A DNA stretch of 64,000 bases, from the NCBI GenBank assembly GCA_002304445.1, contig NEVA01000015.1:1-64000 (forward strand). The letters run 5' to 3'. The translations under genes and the position numbers were made by a program. Of the stretch, positions 1 through 8,774 are shown piece by piece. The stretch is from Opitutia bacterium Tous-C4FEB (GTDB taxonomy: Bacteria > Verrucomicrobiota > Verrucomicrobiia > Opitutales > Opitutaceae). Numbering within the stretch: position 1 is the first letter of the stretch; every line of letters begins with the position of its first letter. The notes below the pieces were generated by a model, which saw nothing but the letters and a program-made list of their open reading frames with translations, did not search any database and was not told where the DNA came from.

Positions 1-28
1 AATCCCGCGGCGGAAAGGGGCGCGGTCG

Positions 29-2224
29 TTACACCGGCTGACGGGCCGCGACGGAACTGCCGGCGCGACTGAAGCGGTGGTTGACGGCACGACTTTGATC
101 GGGCGTGAGCATCGGCAGCGGCGGGAGTGTGTCGGTTTTGGCGGTGGCGAGTTGCGTCCGGCAGAGGGCGCGAAACGTGTCCCAACGTTCGGCCAGAAAG
201 AGTTCGGCTTGGGCGCGGCGGTCTTGCCGCGTGGCGATGTCGGGGGCGAGCGTGATGGGCGCGGAGCGGGCCGTCTGGCGGAGCAGGCTGCGCCACTCGG
301 TGAGGAGCCGATCCACATCACCGCGGCCGGCGAATTCCTGGGCATCGACGACGAGGCGCGGGGACTCATGGGTTGCGATGATGGCGGAGACGACCTCGCT
401 GCCGCCAAAGCCATAGCCCGGCGGGAGACCTTCGTGGAGGTAGCCCTCGATGGTCGCGCGGCGATAGGTGCGCTCGCAGACGGCGGCGAGACGACCAAGA
501 CGGCGCGGGTTGGTGCCGGTGAAGCGGTCGGCGGAGAAGAGATTGGCGCAGTCGAAAAGCAGGGCATCGAGCGGGTAGCGCCGGTCTTCGAGCGCGGCGG
601 CGAGGGCGAGACCCTCAGGGCCGAGGTAGCATGCCACGATGGCGCCGCGGGCGGTGAGTTGGAGTTCGCGGTCGAGGACGCCGGCGCGTTGCCAGTGCCA
701 GAGCGGGGTGGGTTGGATGGAGAACGAAAGACACTCGGCGCGATGCAGACAGGTGAGGCAGCCGGGAAACGGATCGCGTTCGCGGCGGACGAGTCGGGCG
801 CGGCCGGTATCGGTGCGGTGGTGACACGGCAGCTCTGTGCCGGCCGGAAGCGAGGAGGTTTTTTCGGCACCGAAGACGACGGGGGTGTCGGTGAAGAAAC
901 GTTGTGCGCTGGCCGCGGCCAGCGCCGCGGTGGGTGCGCCGGGAAAAAGCTGGCGGAGAAAAAATGCCCACGGGAGAGGCGCGGCGCGCTTGAGGCGGAG
1001 CGGGGCCGCGCGGCGGAGTCGGGGCGTCGAGCTGCTCGCGAGAACGTAGCCGAATTCATCGAGCCCGCGGCGACCGGCGCGTCCGACCATCTGGAGCAGA
1101 TCGTGGGGCGGGATCTCGTGCTCGATCGGACCGAGGTTGAAATGCGAGGCGGTGATGAGGACGGAGCGGAGCGAGAAATTGATCCCGGCGCTGAGGCCGA
1201 GGGTGGCGAAGACGGCGCGGAGTTGCCCCGCCTTCGCCAAGGGCTCGATCAGGCCGGCGCGTTGAGCGTAGGCGAGGCCGCTGTGATGGAATGCGACGCG
1301 TTGACGGAGGAGTTTGGTGAGGGCGGGGCCGGCGAGTTGCTCCTGCTCGGGGGTGAGCGCGAGGGGCGCGGCGAGCGGAACCTCCCGGGCGAACTGGCGT
1401 GCGAGCCGTTCGGCATCGTGGCGATGCGGGGCGAAAATGAGCACGGGGCCCAAGCCCTCGCGCAGCGCGCCCGCGATGCGGCGCGACCAAAAGCCCTCGA
1501 TGGTGCGGGGAAGACCCGCGATCAAGTCGTCCACTTCGACTTCTTCGAGCGGCACGGGGCGTTCTTTATGGGAGACGACTTCGACCGTGCGGCCCAAGCG
1601 GAGGAGCCAAGTGGCGACATCGGCGGGATTGGCGACGGCACCGGAGAGCAGGAGCAGTTGGAGCCCGGGGGGCGCAGCGAGCAGGGCGCCCTCGTAGTGG
1701 TTGCCGCGGGCGGAGTCGGCGAGCCAGTGGTATTCGTCGACGACGAGCAGTTGAAACGGCGGCAAATCGTCGGCCCGGGGTGCGAGCGGGTTGGGGGCGG
1801 CGATTTGGCTTTGGACGGCTTCGAGGGTCGCGACGATCAGGGGGGCGGCCGGATCGATGGTGACGTCGCCCGTGATGATACCCACGCGCCAGCCACGGGC
1901 GCGCCATTCGGCGTATTTGTCGTTCGCGAGCGCGCGGGTGGGGACGGTAAAAAGGGCGCGGCGGGCAAAGTTGGTCTGCTCGATCCAGCGTTCGAAAACG
2001 TAGGTTTTTCCGGCCCCGGTGGGTGCGTCGATCACGACATCGCGGCCGGCATCAAGGGCGCGGATGGCATCGGCCTGCCAGCGGTCCGGCAGGACAAGTT
2101 TTTGAAGTCCGGCGAAGGCGTCGGTCAGCACAGTGAAGGACGGTGTTCGGCGCGGGCCGGCGGTCAAATCCCGGACGCGCTTCGCGGGTTTACGGCGAAT
2201 TTGAAACGCGAAGCGAGGGAACAT
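29..2224 (-). CDS. DExH-box superfamily 2 helicase (Ski2-like)
   Basis: This 731-residue protein is an ATP-dependent nucleic-acid helicase of superfamily 2. Visible motifs, in order: Walker A APTGAGKT near residues 67-74, the DExH box as DEYH near 163-166, a late motif with FHHSGL and ATLGLSAGINFS that resembles Ski2/Hel308 proteins, and motif VI QMVGRAGRRG near residue 400. A Cys/His cluster (CHH, then CLTC and a further Cys) follows at roughly 485-515 and could bind zinc. The ATG at 2224 is the first start in the frame; the true start may lie slightly downstream because the first ~40 residues are basic and low in complexity. It is transcribed alone, divergently from the MFS gene. RNA versus DNA substrate cannot be decided from sequence. 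Confidence 0.85.
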   Translation of the reverse strand: MFPRFAFQIRRKPAKRVRDLTAGPRRTPSFTVLTDAFAGLQKLVLPDRWQADAIRALDAGRDVVIDAPTGAGKTYVFERWIEQTNFARRALFTVPTRALANDKYAEWRARGWRVGIITGDVTIDPAAPLIVATLEAVQSQIAAPNPLAPRADDLPPFQLLVVDEYHWLADSARGNHYEGALLAAPPGLQLLLLSGAVANPADVATWLLRLGRTVEVVSHKERPVPLEEVEVDDLIAGLPRTIEGFWSRRIAGALREGLGPVLIFAPHRHDAERLARQFAREVPLAAPLALTPEQEQLAGPALTKLLRQRVAFHHSGLAYAQRAGLIEPLAKAGQLRAVFATLGLSAGINFSLRSVLITASHFNLGPIEHEIPPHDLLQMVGRAGRRGLDEFGYVLASSSTPRLRRAAPLRLKRAAPLPWAFFLRQLFPGAPTAALAAASAQRFFTDTPVVFGAEKTSSLPAGTELPCHHRTDTGRARLVRRERDPFPGCLTCLHRAECLSFSIQPTPLWHWQRAGVLDRELQLTARGAIVACYLGPEGLALAAALEDRRYPLDALLFDCANLFSADRFTGTNPRRLGRLAAVCERTYRRATIEGYLHEGLPPGYGFGGSEVVSAIIATHESPRLVVDAQEFAGRGDVDRLLTEWRSLLRQTARSAPITLAPDIATRQDRRAQAELFLAERWDTFRALCRTQLATAKTDTLPPLPMLTPDQSRAVNHRFSRAGSSVAARQPV

Positions 2225-2365
2225 TCCCCCTTGGATTGGCTCCGATGGGTAACGTGGCGGACCGCCGGCAATTTGTAACTTTTTGGCGGCAACGGGGTTT
2301 TCGCTCTAGCAAATTCGATTTTCAGGTCTCATGTTCTTCCGTTCGTCAGATACCAAACCAAACCA

Positions 2366-2485
2366 ATGATAGCTGCCTTGATCGTGATTACACTCTTAAC
2401 TGCCCTCGTGGCTACCGAGCCCGACACGCCCGCACCGGGCCGGGCTCCGGAGCCGGACCCCTTGTGTCCGTTGGGGAAAAAATAG
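2366..2485 (+). CDS. possible 39-residue membrane or secreted peptide
   Basis: The 368-base gap between the helicase and the MFS gene contains one small ORF that looks non-random. It starts at ATG 2366 and ends at TAG 2483-2485. The product begins MIAALIVITLLTALVATE, a hydrophobic segment of about 16 residues, followed by a Pro-rich acidic tail ending in GKK. No Shine-Dalgarno sequence is visible, which is common in this type of genome. It could be a small membrane protein or chance. Nothing else is recognised in this gap. Confidence 0.25.
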   Translation: MIAALIVITLLTALVATEPDTPAPGRAPEPDPLCPLGKK

Positions 2486-2592
2486 ACGGTGAGCGGGCGG
2501 AGAAGCTTGATCTACCCGGCCGCCGGGCGATTTGAAATTATGCGGGCCGGTCGCCTGATTGGGCGTGCCGCGTGCTCTCGGGTGCTGCCTTG

Positions 2593-3810
2593 ATGTCGGC
2601 TCTACCACATTTCCTTCGGGCGCTCGGTGGTCGCAATTACCGCGTCTATTTTGCGGGGCAATGCGTGTCGTTGTTGGGCAATTGGATGACGACGACGGCG
2701 GCCCTATGGCTCGCCTATCACCTTTCGGGGAGCCCGCTTACCGTGGGGATGGTGGCGTTTGCGAGTCAGATTCCTGTGCTGGTGTGCGCGCCATTTTTCG
2801 GGGTTTGGGTGGACCGGGTGGATTCGTTGCAGCTTGTGCGTTGGGCGCAGGTTTTGGCGATGGCCCAGTCGGCGGCTTTGGCGGTCTTCACGTTTTCCGG
2901 GCACATGACGGTGCCGTTGCTGCTCGGGCTCTGCTTCGTGCAGGGATTCATTAACGCCCTCGATTGGCCGGCGCGGCAGGCGCTGGTGTTCCGGTTGGCC
3001 GGCGACCGGGCGGTGTTGGACAACGTCATCGCGCTCAACTCGATCACGTTTAATCTCTGCCGGTTGGTCGGGCCGGCGATCGGGGGGCTGCTGATCGCGG
3101 CGTGGGGCCCGGGGGTCGTCTTTGCCTTGGATGCGGCGAGTTATTTGGCGGTGCTTGCGGCACTCGCAGCCGTGCGGCTGGCCCCGCCGGTCAAGCGGCT
3201 GCGGGTGGCGCATCCGTTGGTGGAACTGCGTGACGCGGTGCGCTATGCTTGGGCGCACCCGACAATCCGGCGGGTGTTGTCGGTGGTGCCGATAATCGGG
3301 CTCGTGGGCTTCGCCCATACGGTTCTCGCGCCGGTTTTTGCCCGCGATCTTTTTGGCGGCGATGCGCGCACGCTCGGCTTTTTGCTTTCGGCGACGGGCG
3401 CGGGCTCGTTGGCGGCCGGGATTTGGCTGAGTCTGGGGCGAAGCGCGGAAGGAATGGCGCGGGTGGTGGCCTGGGGCGCGTTGATCGGCGGGACGGGATT
3501 GGCCGTGATGGCCGCGCATTCCTCGTTGGCCTTGGCGCTGGTATGCTACGGGGCAGCCGGGTGCGGCGCGGCCTTGGTGATGGTGCCGAGCAATACGATT
3601 TTGCAGTCGAACGTGGATGACGACAAACGCGGCCGGGTGATGGCGCTCTTTACGATGGGGCAGAGTCTTTACCCGGTGGGCAGCCTGTTGATCGGAGCGC
3701 TGGCCGAGGGGGTGGGTCCGAAGGCGGCGGTCGCGGTATGCGGTGTGGTGTGCATCGCGACAGCGGCGACGTTTTGGCGGGCGAGCGCGGACGGGCGGGT
3801 GAGGGCATGA
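2593..3810 (+). CDS. MFS transporter, EntS/MFS_3-like exporter
   Basis: A 405-residue polytopic inner-membrane protein with about 12 hydrophobic segments. The N terminus (LGGRNYRVYFAGQCVSLLG followed by NWM) and the GVWVDRVD loop after the second helix are typical of MFS_3 exporters such as EntS, which export small molecules such as siderophores or drugs. I chose ATG 2593 over the in-frame GTG at 2572 because family members begin a few residues before the LGGRNYRVYF block. It is followed after about 95 bases by the metallo-beta-lactamase-fold gene, with no strong sign of cotranscription. The substrate is unknown. Confidence 0.8.
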   Translation: MSALPHFLRALGGRNYRVYFAGQCVSLLGNWMTTTAALWLAYHLSGSPLTVGMVAFASQIPVLVCAPFFGVWVDRVDSLQLVRWAQVLAMAQSAALAVFTFSGHMTVPLLLGLCFVQGFINALDWPARQALVFRLAGDRAVLDNVIALNSITFNLCRLVGPAIGGLLIAAWGPGVVFALDAASYLAVLAALAAVRLAPPVKRLRVAHPLVELRDAVRYAWAHPTIRRVLSVVPIIGLVGFAHTVLAPVFARDLFGGDARTLGFLLSATGAGSLAAGIWLSLGRSAEGMARVVAWGALIGGTGLAVMAAHSSLALALVCYGAAGCGAALVMVPSNTILQSNVDDDKRGRVMALFTMGQSLYPVGSLLIGALAEGVGPKAAVAVCGVVCIATAATFWRASADGRVRA

Positions 3811-3906
3811 CGGGTGTGCCGGGGTAAACCGGTCGGGGCGCGAAAGGTTACGGGGAATTTTGCGCCCCGGGATTGTCGACGGCATGGGGCTGGCTTTAGT
3901 CGGGGC

Positions 3907-4857
3907 ATGAACCGTCGTGATTTCATCGTTAACTCCTCGTTGCTCGCTTCCGCCGGGCTCGTCGCCCGCGCGCAATCCTCCGCTGCTGCCGGCTCTGTCA
4001 CGACCTCGGCCGCCAAAGCTCCCGCGACCGCGCCGGCGCCCACGGTGACCGAGTTTCGTCCGCTGCGGCGCGGCGTGGGGCTCTTCACGGCGCGCGGCGG
4101 CACCATCGGCTGGTTGGTCAATAAGGATGCGCTGGTGGCGGTGGACACGCAGTTTGCCGATACCGCGGCGATGTTTCTCGCCGGCCTACCGGGACGCGAC
4201 GGGCGAATGTTCGACGCGGTGATCAACACCCACCACCACGCCGACCACACCGGCGGCAACGCCGTCCTCAAGCCTTCCGCCAAGACGATCGTCGCGCACG
4301 CCAACGTCCCCAAACTGCAATTCGCCGCCGCCGAAAAGGCCAACACGCTCTCGAAGCAGGTCTACGCCGACACGACGTTTCCCGAGGTCTGGCGCCGCGC
4401 GCTTGGCGACGAGATCGTGACCGCGCAACACCACGGCGTCGCGCACACCAGCGGCGACGCGATCGTGTTTTTCGAAAAAGCCAACGTCGTCCATTTAGGC
4501 GACCTGATGTTCAACCGCATGTATCCCTTCATCGACCGCGGCGCCGGCGCGAGTTTCCGCGGCTGGATCAAAGTGCTCGAGGAGGCGGCGAAAACTTATC
4601 CGGCCGACGCGATCTACGTCTTCGGCCACGGGAATCCGAAGTTCGGTGTCACCGGCAAGCGCGGCGATCTCCTCGTGTTGCGCGACTACATCTCCGGCCT
4701 GCTGGCCCACGTCGAAAAACAGATCGCCGCCGGTGAGCCGAAGGAAAAAATCGTGGCGCTCGCCAACCTCGCCGGCTTCCCGGACTTCCACCTGCCGCTC
4801 CCCAACCGGCTCGGCATGAACCTCGGCGCGGCGTTCGACGAGCTGACAAGAAAATAG
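3907..4857 (+). CDS. Tat-exported metallo-beta-lactamase-fold hydrolase
   Basis: A 316-residue periplasmic hydrolase of the metallo-beta-lactamase superfamily. The N terminus MNRRDFIVNSSLLASAGLVA is a twin-arginine signal (RRDF followed by a hydrophobic stretch), so export of a folded, metal-loaded protein is expected. The zinc motif THHHADHTGG lies at residues 108-117; later metal ligands probably include the His in QHHGVAHTSGD, the Asp in HLGDLMF and the His in FGHGNP. The start at 3907 gives a complete Tat signal; the upstream open frame has no signal. The substrate is unknown; related proteins include quinoprotein-relay-like and cyclase-like hydrolases. It is followed immediately by the broken AraC gene. 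Confidence 0.85.
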   Translation: MNRRDFIVNSSLLASAGLVARAQSSAAAGSVTTSAAKAPATAPAPTVTEFRPLRRGVGLFTARGGTIGWLVNKDALVAVDTQFADTAAMFLAGLPGRDGRMFDAVINTHHHADHTGGNAVLKPSAKTIVAHANVPKLQFAAAEKANTLSKQVYADTTFPEVWRRALGDEIVTAQHHGVAHTSGDAIVFFEKANVVHLGDLMFNRMYPFIDRGAGASFRGWIKVLEEAAKTYPADAIYVFGHGNPKFGVTGKRGDLLVLRDYISGLLAHVEKQIAAGEPKEKIVALANLAGFPDFHLPLPNRLGMNLGAAFDELTRK

Positions 4858-4980
4858 TTGAGCCTCGGAAAACGGCAACGGGGATTGGCCGATGCCGAGG
4901 GAGTCGTTCCCCTGAAATTCTTCGAACCGAGGTTTGCGCGACGGTCTCGCGCATCTATCCATAAGGCGACGCTGTCCGCC

Positions 4981-5814
4981 TCCTCCAACCCTGGGAAGAT
5001 CGTCAAACTGACCAAAAGACTCCGCACCTCCGCGACGCTGCGGGTATTTTTCTGCGACGTGATCTATACGCCGGGTGGCACGTGCGGTCCGCGCGTCCAA
5101 TAGGACTACCAGATTGTGTCGCTCATCGAGGGCGAGATCGTCGTGACGGTCGACGAGAAGCCGCTGGTCCTCGCGGCCGGGGAGATGGCGTTGTTTCGGC
5201 CGGGCGGGAAGGAGCTGTTCCGCTTCTCGACGAAACGAAAAACCCACCACACCTGGTGAGCCCTGCTCCCGGAATTTATGCCGGCGGACGCCGTGGCCGC
5301 GATCAAGGCGGCGCCGGTGAAAGTGCGGCTGACCCGCCGCTTCGAGCAGGTGATGGAGCTCGGGCTTTCGCTGCCGCGAGGGGCGACCGAGCGGGCCGCC
5401 GGATTGATTGAGGCGCTCGGGCTCGCCGCCCTGCAGGAGTTCGTCTTCGCCGGTTTGGGCACCGGGGGCGCGATGGCGGCCGAACCCGATGCGTTGCGCC
5501 GGGCGATGGAGTGGATTGGGCAATCGGGCCACGAGCGCACGGATTTGCAGAGGCTCGCGCGCGAGGCCGGCGTGTCTCCCGCGCAGTTGGTCAAGCTGTT
5601 CAAGCAGCACCTCGATGCCACTCCGCTCCGCTCCGTATGGACCGAACGCACCCGGCGGGGCGTGCAGCTCTTGCGTGAGACGGGTCTGACCGTCGCCGAG
5701 GTGGCCGACCGCGCAGGTTTTAAGTCGCCGTTTCACTTTTCCCGCTGGGTGCGGGCGTTGCACGGCGCGCCTCCGCGCGCGGTCCGGGCGCAGGCGTGGG
5801 CGGCTCAATTGTGA
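4981..5814 (+). pseudogene. AraC-family regulator with two in-frame stop codons
   Basis: One reading frame carries an AraC-type regulator: an N-terminal cupin-like ligand domain (SATLRVFFCDVIYTPGGTCGP, then DYQIVSLIEGE and LAAGEMALFRPGG) and a C-terminal double helix-turn-helix (TDLQRLAREAGVSPAQLVKLF, then TVAEVADRAGFKSPFHFSRW). The frame is interrupted by TAG at 5101-5103 inside the cupin and TGA at 5257-5259 at the end of it, with homologous sequence continuing in the same frame on both sides. No convincing start codon precedes the cupin. A separate 178-residue product from ATG 5278 would keep both DNA-binding helices but lose the sensor domain. Most likely a decaying gene; a free DNA-binding domain is possible. 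It lies directly upstream of the TonB receptor. Confidence 0.75.
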
Positions 5815-5882
5815 CGAACAGATGACGGGATCGTGACGATCCGGTGACGGTATGAGTGGGGGCTTGACGGTGAATTTTGACT
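5812..5882 (+). promoter_or_regulatory. 11-bp-phased TGACG array, PHO-box-like operator
   Basis: TGACG begins at 5812, 5823, 5834 and 5845, exactly 11 bases apart, with further TGAC matches at 5865 and 5878. Read on the other strand the units are (C/T)CGTCA(C/T), close to the CTGTCAY half-site that repeats every 11 bp in enterobacterial PhoB boxes. The array sits 56-89 bases before the TonB receptor start and overlaps the stop codon of the AraC remnant. Because the downstream genes encode a receptor and a phytase, a phosphate-starvation operator is a reasonable inference. Confidence 0.6.
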
Positions 5883-5900
5883 GCGGGCACGGTCGGCTTC

Positions 5901-8681
5901 ATGACCTTGTTCCGCACCTTGCTACTACTCGCGCTGACCAGCGTGCTTGCCCACTCCGCCTCCGCCCAATCCGTCGCCACGGGCACGGTCGTCGGTCGCG
6001 TGACCGATGCATCCACCAAGCTCGCACTCTCCGGCGCGCGGGTCTCCATAACCGGATCTGCGTTGGAAACATTCGCTGGTCAGGGCGGCGATTATGTCTT
6101 GATGAACGTGCCGGTCGGAACGCAGTCCGTGGTCGTCAACTACGTGGGCTATCCGGAGAAGACCGAGTCGGTTTTGGTCGGCGCTGGCACGATCGTCACG
6201 CGCGATTTTGCGGCCGGAGGTGACACGGTGCGCATGGAAAAATTCGTGATCGAAGGTTCGGCCGTCGGCACCGCCCGCGCGCTCAACCAGCAGCGTGCAG
6301 CTTCCTCTTACACCAACATCGTGGCGGCCGATGAGATCGGTCGCTTCCCGGATCAAAATGCCGCTGAAAGCTTGCAACGTCTCCCGGGCGTTTCGCTCTA
6401 CCGCGATCAAGGTGAAGGACGTTTCATCGTCTTGCGCGGCCTGAATTACATTTACACTCCTGTGAGCTTGAACGGTGCCCGCGTCGCCAGTCCGGAACGC
6501 GGTGACCGTGCGGCGGCGCTCGATGTGATTCCCTCCGACGCTCTTGCCGCGCTTGAAGTAACCAAGGTGCTCACGCCGGATCAAGACGGGGAAGGCCTTG
6601 GTGGTGCGGTGAACATAAAATCGAAAAGCCCCTTTGATGCCGCCGGTCGCGACGCGCAGGTGAGTCTGCAAACCATCTACACCAGATTGACCGATGATTT
6701 CGGCCACAAAGGAAACGCGACCTTCTCCGATCTCTTTGCCGGCGGAAAACTTGGCCTGTTGGCTTCTGTTACCTGGCAAGAGCGTGACTTCGGCTCTTTC
6801 AATTTCGAAGAAGACGGTTACTCCCGGCGTGGCCTGAATGCCACGGCTCCGCAGTTCTTTGCCCTCGATAGCCTTGGTTTTCGTGATTACGTGATCCAGC
6901 GCGAGCGCTACGGCGCAAGCGGCACAGCGGAGTGGAAGCCCGACGCGTTCACGACGTTTTACGTTCGGGGTACCTACAACCGCTTCACCGACACCGAGGA
7001 CCGCCACCAGCTTTATGTGCCCTTCTCTCGCGGCGCCGTCGCCGCGATCAACGGTTCCTCGCTTGCCGTCACCGGCCTAAGCCGAGTGCGTCGGGATATT
7101 CGCATCCGAAAGAAAGATCAGGAACTCTCGGCCTTTTCCGCCGGATTCGAGAAGCAAGCGGGCGATTGGATCGTTGATGGCCGACTCGGTGTCTCGAAAG
7201 GCGAGGAAACTCGGCCCAACGAATTGACCGTGCGTTTGCGTCGCAACACCGCCGACACGGGACTTCGCTACGAGTTCAATGGTCACCCCTACGACCTTGC
7301 GCTCACTCAAACTGCGGGCGCGAGTTTGCTCGATCCCGCCAGCTACACCGCCGTCGACCGCATCGAACTCGTCAATGACGGTGGCGTCGAAAACGAGATG
7401 AACGCCGCAATCAACGTTCGTCATTCTCTTCAGGGGACGATGCCGGGATTCTTAAAATTCGGCGGGAGCTACCGGTCGAAAGACAAGGAAAGTTACAGCG
7501 ATGTTTCCCGCTTCGCGGCTCCAGCCTCGTTCACCTTTGTGAACCTCGCCGCGGCGGCCAACGCGGACTATCCGTTTGGCCTGAAGGTGCCGCGACTCAG
7601 CCGCGATGCGGTCCTGGCAGCCTTCAATGGCAACCGCTCGGCTTTCACCGGCACCGTGCAACAGAGCGACAGTCTGCTCGAAGATTGGGTCTCCGAAGAA
7701 GACGTGTTCGCCGGATACGGGCTGGCGAGTCTGACGACGGGTCGAAGCACGTGGTTGGCCGGCGTCCGTTACGAGCGCACCGATTTCAAGACTCGCGGAT
7801 TTCAGATTCGCGGTGCCGGGATTGCGCCAACCCGGGCCTCACGCGACTACGACCATGTCTTGCCTTCTGTCCACTTCCGACACGATTTCAGCAAGAACCT
7901 CGTTGCCCGCGCCGCCTATTCGACGTCGCTGGCCCGTCCGGCCTTTGGCGAAACCGCGATCTACCGAAATATCGCCGATAACGACCTCGAAGTCGTTGCC
8001 GGTAATCCGGATCTCCGTGCGCTCGAATCGAAGAATTGGGACGCCTCGGTCGAATACTACCTGCCGTCTTTGGGGGCGATCTCCGCCGCGGTGTTTCTTA
8101 AGGACGTCTCGAACTTCAGTTACGCCTTTACCGTTCCCGGCGGCGACGCGGCCTTCCCAACCTACGACCTTGTGACTTTCCGCAATGGCAGCGACGGTGA
8201 AATCAAGGGGCTCGAACTTGCCTGGGTGCAACCGCTCCGCCTTTTTGCCTCATCTCTCGATGGCGTGAGCTTTATGCTCAACGGCACGTTCGTTGACAGT
8301 GAAGCTAGGTATCCGACTCGCCCCCGCGAAAGCTTGGCCTTCATTGGGCAGAGCGATTTCACGGCTAACGCCGCGCTCACGTACGAGAAGCATCGTTTCT
8401 TTGCCCGCCTCGCGCTGAACTACCGCAGCGAGCACCTTCGCGAAGACGAACCGATCGGTGGCAACGTGAACGAGGACCGCTTCATAGATGATTTCACGCA
8501 GCTTGACCTCACGGTCAGCTACAAGTTCAACCGCAGATTTGAACTTTTTGGGGAAATCACCAACCTCACTAACGAGCCCTTCCGGGTCTTTTTTAAGAGC
8601 GACAACGGCCAGGGTGCCCGACTGGCGCAGTTCGAGGAATACAACTGGAGCGCCAACTTCGGTCTGCGCTGGAAGCTCTAA
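5901..8681 (+). CDS. TonB-dependent outer-membrane receptor
   Basis: A 926-residue outer-membrane active transporter. The start at ATG 5901 gives a signal peptide (hydrophobic MTLFRTLLLLALTSVLAHSA, cleavage likely after ASA at residue 22). A carboxypeptidase-regulatory-like beta domain follows (TGTVVGRVTDASTKLALSGA), then the plug (ADEIGRFPDQNAAESLQRLP, LRGLNYIYTPVSLNG, LEVTKVLTPDQDGEGLGG) and a long barrel ending in an aromatic-rich strand WSANFGLRWKL. The phytase gene begins 93 bases downstream, suggesting that the receptor imports phytate or a released inositol phosphate. A short inverted repeat (GGTCG/CGACC) lies between the two genes at about 8706-8720. Substrate assignment is inference from context. 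Confidence 0.92.
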   Translation: MTLFRTLLLLALTSVLAHSASAQSVATGTVVGRVTDASTKLALSGARVSITGSALETFAGQGGDYVLMNVPVGTQSVVVNYVGYPEKTESVLVGAGTIVTRDFAAGGDTVRMEKFVIEGSAVGTARALNQQRAASSYTNIVAADEIGRFPDQNAAESLQRLPGVSLYRDQGEGRFIVLRGLNYIYTPVSLNGARVASPERGDRAAALDVIPSDALAALEVTKVLTPDQDGEGLGGAVNIKSKSPFDAAGRDAQVSLQTIYTRLTDDFGHKGNATFSDLFAGGKLGLLASVTWQERDFGSFNFEEDGYSRRGLNATAPQFFALDSLGFRDYVIQRERYGASGTAEWKPDAFTTFYVRGTYNRFTDTEDRHQLYVPFSRGAVAAINGSSLAVTGLSRVRRDIRIRKKDQELSAFSAGFEKQAGDWIVDGRLGVSKGEETRPNELTVRLRRNTADTGLRYEFNGHPYDLALTQTAGASLLDPASYTAVDRIELVNDGGVENEMNAAINVRHSLQGTMPGFLKFGGSYRSKDKESYSDVSRFAAPASFTFVNLAAAANADYPFGLKVPRLSRDAVLAAFNGNRSAFTGTVQQSDSLLEDWVSEEDVFAGYGLASLTTGRSTWLAGVRYERTDFKTRGFQIRGAGIAPTRASRDYDHVLPSVHFRHDFSKNLVARAAYSTSLARPAFGETAIYRNIADNDLEVVAGNPDLRALESKNWDASVEYYLPSLGAISAAVFLKDVSNFSYAFTVPGGDAAFPTYDLVTFRNGSDGEIKGLELAWVQPLRLFASSLDGVSFMLNGTFVDSEARYPTRPRESLAFIGQSDFTANAALTYEKHRFFARLALNYRSEHLREDEPIGGNVNEDRFIDDFTQLDLTVSYKFNRRFELFGEITNLTNEPFRVFFKSDNGQGARLAQFEEYNWSANFGLRWKL

Positions 8682-8774
8682 GGCCGGTCCTTGGTGGCAT
8701 GGGCGGGTCGTCCCGACCATGTTGCTGCCCGGCGGGCTCGACCTCGGGGGCAAATTTAAAACTGCCCTCTACCG

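Noticed and set aside
77-2278. 733-codon plus-strand open frame opposite the helicase gene
   Set aside because: It is antisense to a gene with complete helicase motifs, is low in complexity (Gly, Ala, Glu, Arg rich) and shows no domain. It is a by-product of high GC, as are the long antisense frames at 13890-16166, 25523-28327, 28896-30620 and 53470-56040.
2143-2535. 130-codon open frame starting inside the helicase leader
   Set aside because: It overlaps the helicase 5' end antisense, lacks hydrophobic or domain features and has mixed composition. The 39-codon ORF at 2366 is a better candidate in the gap.
5257-5259. TGA read as selenocysteine in the AraC-type sensor domain
   Set aside because: The position often holds Cys in relatives, but a second stop (TAG) lies in the same domain, no start codon is visible and no obvious SECIS-like hairpin follows. 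Gene decay explains it better.
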